Assembly (NCBI GenBank): GCA_964426675.1
Contig: CAYRRM010000002.1
Coordinates: 124,001-188,000, forward strand
Direction of reading: 5' to 3'
DNA: 64,000 nt
Source of the DNA: DYMC01 sp035406705
GTDB taxonomy: Bacteria > Verrucomicrobiota > Lentisphaeria > Victivallales > GWF2-50-93
Shown: positions 62,295 to 64,000 of the stretch, one piece after another
Numbering within the stretch: the stretch's first letter is position 1
Layout: each line of letters starts with the position of its first letter
The notes under the pieces: generated by a model
Told to the model about the DNA's origin: nothing
The model's database searches: none
The model's input: the letters and a program-made list of their open reading frames with translations, nothing else
Position numbers and translations under genes: made by a program

Positions 62295-64000
62295 ATGAGA
62301 AAAAATCTTATAAATGATTGGAGAAAAAAGAAAAATTTTATTATTGCAATAGCCGCTGATCATGGCGGATTTGAAATGAAGAAAAAAATAATATCATTTT
62401 TATCGGGAAAAGGAATAAAAATCGTTGATCTTGGCCCTGATAAATTTGATCCTTGTGATGACTATTCTGAGTTCGGAACAAAGCTCGGTTTTGCAGTTTC
62501 AAAATCTGAATATGATTGCGGTATTTTGATATGCAGATCTGGCGTTGGAATGGGCATATCAGCAAATAGATTTCATAACGTTCGCGCCGCAGTAGCTCAT
62601 TCCGAACAAGTAGCTAAATCCAGCAGAGACCATAATAATTCCAATGTATTAGTCATCCCGGGAGATCTCATTTCATATGAAGAAGCTATACAAATAATTG
62701 AAAAGTGGCTCCTAACTGATTTTAGCGAAGAAGAAAGACATATTCGCAGGTTAATTCAGATTGAAAATGATTCTTATGACGAAATATCAGCAATCAGAAA
62801 TGTTGACCCTGAAATTGCATCAATAATTGATTCTGAAAAAAAACGACAATCAGAAGGTATAGAATTGATTGCTTCTGAAAACTTTGCCAGCCCGGCAGTT
62901 CGCGCAGCTCAAGGCTCCCTCCTAACAAATAAATACGCAGAAGGATATCCAGGCAAAAGATATTATAACGGCTGTGACTTTGTTGATGATGCGGAATCAC
63001 TTGCGATAAAAAGAGCTTGTGAACTATTTGGCGCTGAAGCTGCAAATGTACAACCACACTCGGGAAGTCAGGCAAATATGGCCGCTTACTTTGCTCTAAT
63101 TCAACCTGGGGATACAATACTTGCAATGGACCTTGCTCATGGAGGACACCTCACTCACGGGCATCCTATGAATTTTAGTGGCATGCTGTATAAAATTATC
63201 CCATATGGTGTTTCTCAAGAGACAGAAACTATTGATTATGAAAATGTTGCGAAACTTGCCGAAGAACACAAACCAAAAGTCATTGTGGCAGGTGCAAGTG
63301 CCTATCCACGTATTTTAGACTTCAAAAAATTACGTGAAATAGCTGATTCCGTAAATGCATATTTACTCGTCGATATGGCTCACATTGCTGGACTTGTGGC
63401 TGCTGGTGAACACCCCAGTCCGGTACCATATGCTGATATTGTAACATCTACAACTCATAAGACTTTGCGTGGACCGCGATCAGGACTCATCCTTTGCAAG
63501 GAAAAATACATAAAAGCAGTAAACTCTAAAGTTTTTCCTGGATTACAGGGAGGGCCTATGATGCATACTATAGCAGCAAAGGCAATATGTTTTAAAGAGG
63601 CTATGTCAGATGATTTCAAAAATTATCAGCGTCAGGTGAAAAAAAATGCAAATGTCCTTGCAGAAGCTCTTTCTGCTCGTGGATTTAGAATAGTTTCAGG
63701 TGGAACCGATAATCACCTGATGCTTGTTGATTTGAGACCAAAGAAAACAACAGGAAAGATTGTTGCGGAAATTCTTGACAAAGCAGGTATAACAGTAAAT
63801 AAGAATATGATACCTTTTGACCCTGAAAAACCATTTGTTACAAGCGGTATAAGAATCGGTACTCCGGCTGTGACAACGCGTGGAATGAAAGAAGATGAAA
63901 TGTTAAAAATAGCCGATTGGATCAGCATCGCTGTCGATAACAAAGAAAATGAAAAAATTTTATCTGGAATAAGGGAAGAAATAAGGAATTTTATGAAAAA
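62295..64000 (+). CDS. Fused ribose-5-phosphate isomerase B and serine hydroxymethyltransferase (partial)
   Basis: One uninterrupted frame from ATG 62295 to the window edge (568 codons, no stop; the 3' end is outside). Residues 1-155 are RpiB: IAADHGGFEMKKKI, ICRSGVGMGISANRFHNVRA with the catalytic Cys, and SSRDHNNSNVLVIPG. Residues from about 160 are GlyA: IELIASENFASPAVRAAQGS, YAEGYPGKRYYNGC, DMAHIAGLVAAG, TTHKTLRGPRSG with the PLP Lys, and TSGIRIGTPAVTTRG. RpiB interconverts ribose and ribulose 5-phosphates; GlyA makes glycine and methylene-tetrahydrofolate. ATG touches the stop of the phosphatase gene. Confidence 0.93.
   Translation, partial: MRKNLINDWRKKKNFIIAIAADHGGFEMKKKIISFLSGKGIKIVDLGPDKFDPCDDYSEFGTKLGFAVSKSEYDCGILICRSGVGMGISANRFHNVRAAVAHSEQVAKSSRDHNNSNVLVIPGDLISYEEAIQIIEKWLLTDFSEEERHIRRLIQIENDSYDEISAIRNVDPEIASIIDSEKKRQSEGIELIASENFASPAVRAAQGSLLTNKYAEGYPGKRYYNGCDFVDDAESLAIKRACELFGAEAANVQPHSGSQANMAAYFALIQPGDTILAMDLAHGGHLTHGHPMNFSGMLYKIIPYGVSQETETIDYENVAKLAEEHKPKVIVAGASAYPRILDFKKLREIADSVNAYLLVDMAHIAGLVAAGEHPSPVPYADIVTSTTHKTLRGPRSGLILCKEKYIKAVNSKVFPGLQGGPMMHTIAAKAICFKEAMSDDFKNYQRQVKKNANVLAEALSARGFRIVSGGTDNHLMLVDLRPKKTTGKIVAEILDKAGITVNKNMIPFDPEKPFVTSGIRIGTPAVTTRGMKEDEMLKIADWISIAVDNKENEKILSGIREEIRNFMK

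Noticed and set aside
1..64000. CRISPR array or phage gene set
   Set aside because: No regularly spaced repeats, cas genes, or phage structural genes were seen.

Overview
The window looks like a chromosome segment of an anaerobic, A+T-rich bacterium of the Lentisphaerota (PVC group). The taxonomic guess rests on gene content: several exported proteins with a type IV prepilin N-terminus (FTLIELLVV) and a C-terminal H-Xn-DG motif, a block of formylglycine sulfatases, LamG proteins, Gfo/Idh/MocA oxidoreductases, uroporphyrinogen-decarboxylase-like proteins and GntR/LacI-type sugar regulators. HydE points to [FeFe] hydrogenase and a fermentative life. No rRNA or marker phylogeny could be run.

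Layout. 1-2.3 kb: a G+C-richer block with a LacI-type regulator divergent from a prepilin-like protein. 2.6-4.5 kb: a decayed stretch that reads like a small integron cassette array without an integrase, with a broken PsbP/DcrB-like gene, an attC-like site, a PD-(D/E)XK nuclease gene, a second attC-like site and a broken third gene. 4.6-11.5 kb: uroporphyrinogen-decarboxylase-like gene, TPR protein, tmRNA, radical SAM gene with ispH, AraC regulator divergent from a Gfo/Idh oxidoreductase and a 2-hydroxyacid dehydrogenase. 11.5-13.7 kb: an inserted segment bracketed by an 83-bp direct repeat, with a truncated prepilin gene, a G+C-rich GH20-like gene and a broken PIN toxin gene. 13.8-22.2 kb: a prepilin-like gene, two large exported clan-A-like glycoside hydrolases and a tightly overlapping trio (Gfo/Idh oxidoreductase, sugar isomerase, URO-D-like). 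22.2-28.8 kb: first copy of a short TA-flanked mobile element, lipoprotein, another prepilin-like gene, apbE, a GH63-like hydrolase and a NIF3-family gene. 28.8-37.7 kb: a sulfatase island (three sulfatases, LamG protein, prepilin-like protein, divergent GntR/LacI hybrid regulator) lying between two identical 243-bp copies of that element. 37.7-64 kb: mostly housekeeping: miaA, lspA, a DksA-type protein, PHP protein, trpB, GT39-like enzyme, ornithine-type decarboxylase, leuS, a 35-residue basic protein, an AspT-like transporter, an endonuclease-III-like protein, hydE, amidohydrolase, Ser/Thr kinase, TPR protein, mnmE, TauE/SafE protein, a LamG prepilin protein, two histidine kinases, a low-molecular-weight phosphatase and an rpiB-glyA fusion that runs off the window end.

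Three things stand out. First, a 13-bp palindrome, TGCGA-WWW-TCGCA, occurs 16 times, always inside genes and in three reading frames, mostly in the housekeeping part; it behaves like a HIP1- or uptake-sequence-like dispersed signal. Second, prepilin-like genes share an unusual promoter (AACCGTTCCA, 12-13 bp, TTGATT, 17 bp, TATAAT), and at two loci share an identical promoter plus signal segment followed by different bodies. Third, the chromosome shows recent reshuffling: attC-like sites, a four-copy mobile element with TA duplications, and a repeat-bracketed foreign hydrolase. All product names come from reading motifs by eye, without database searches.
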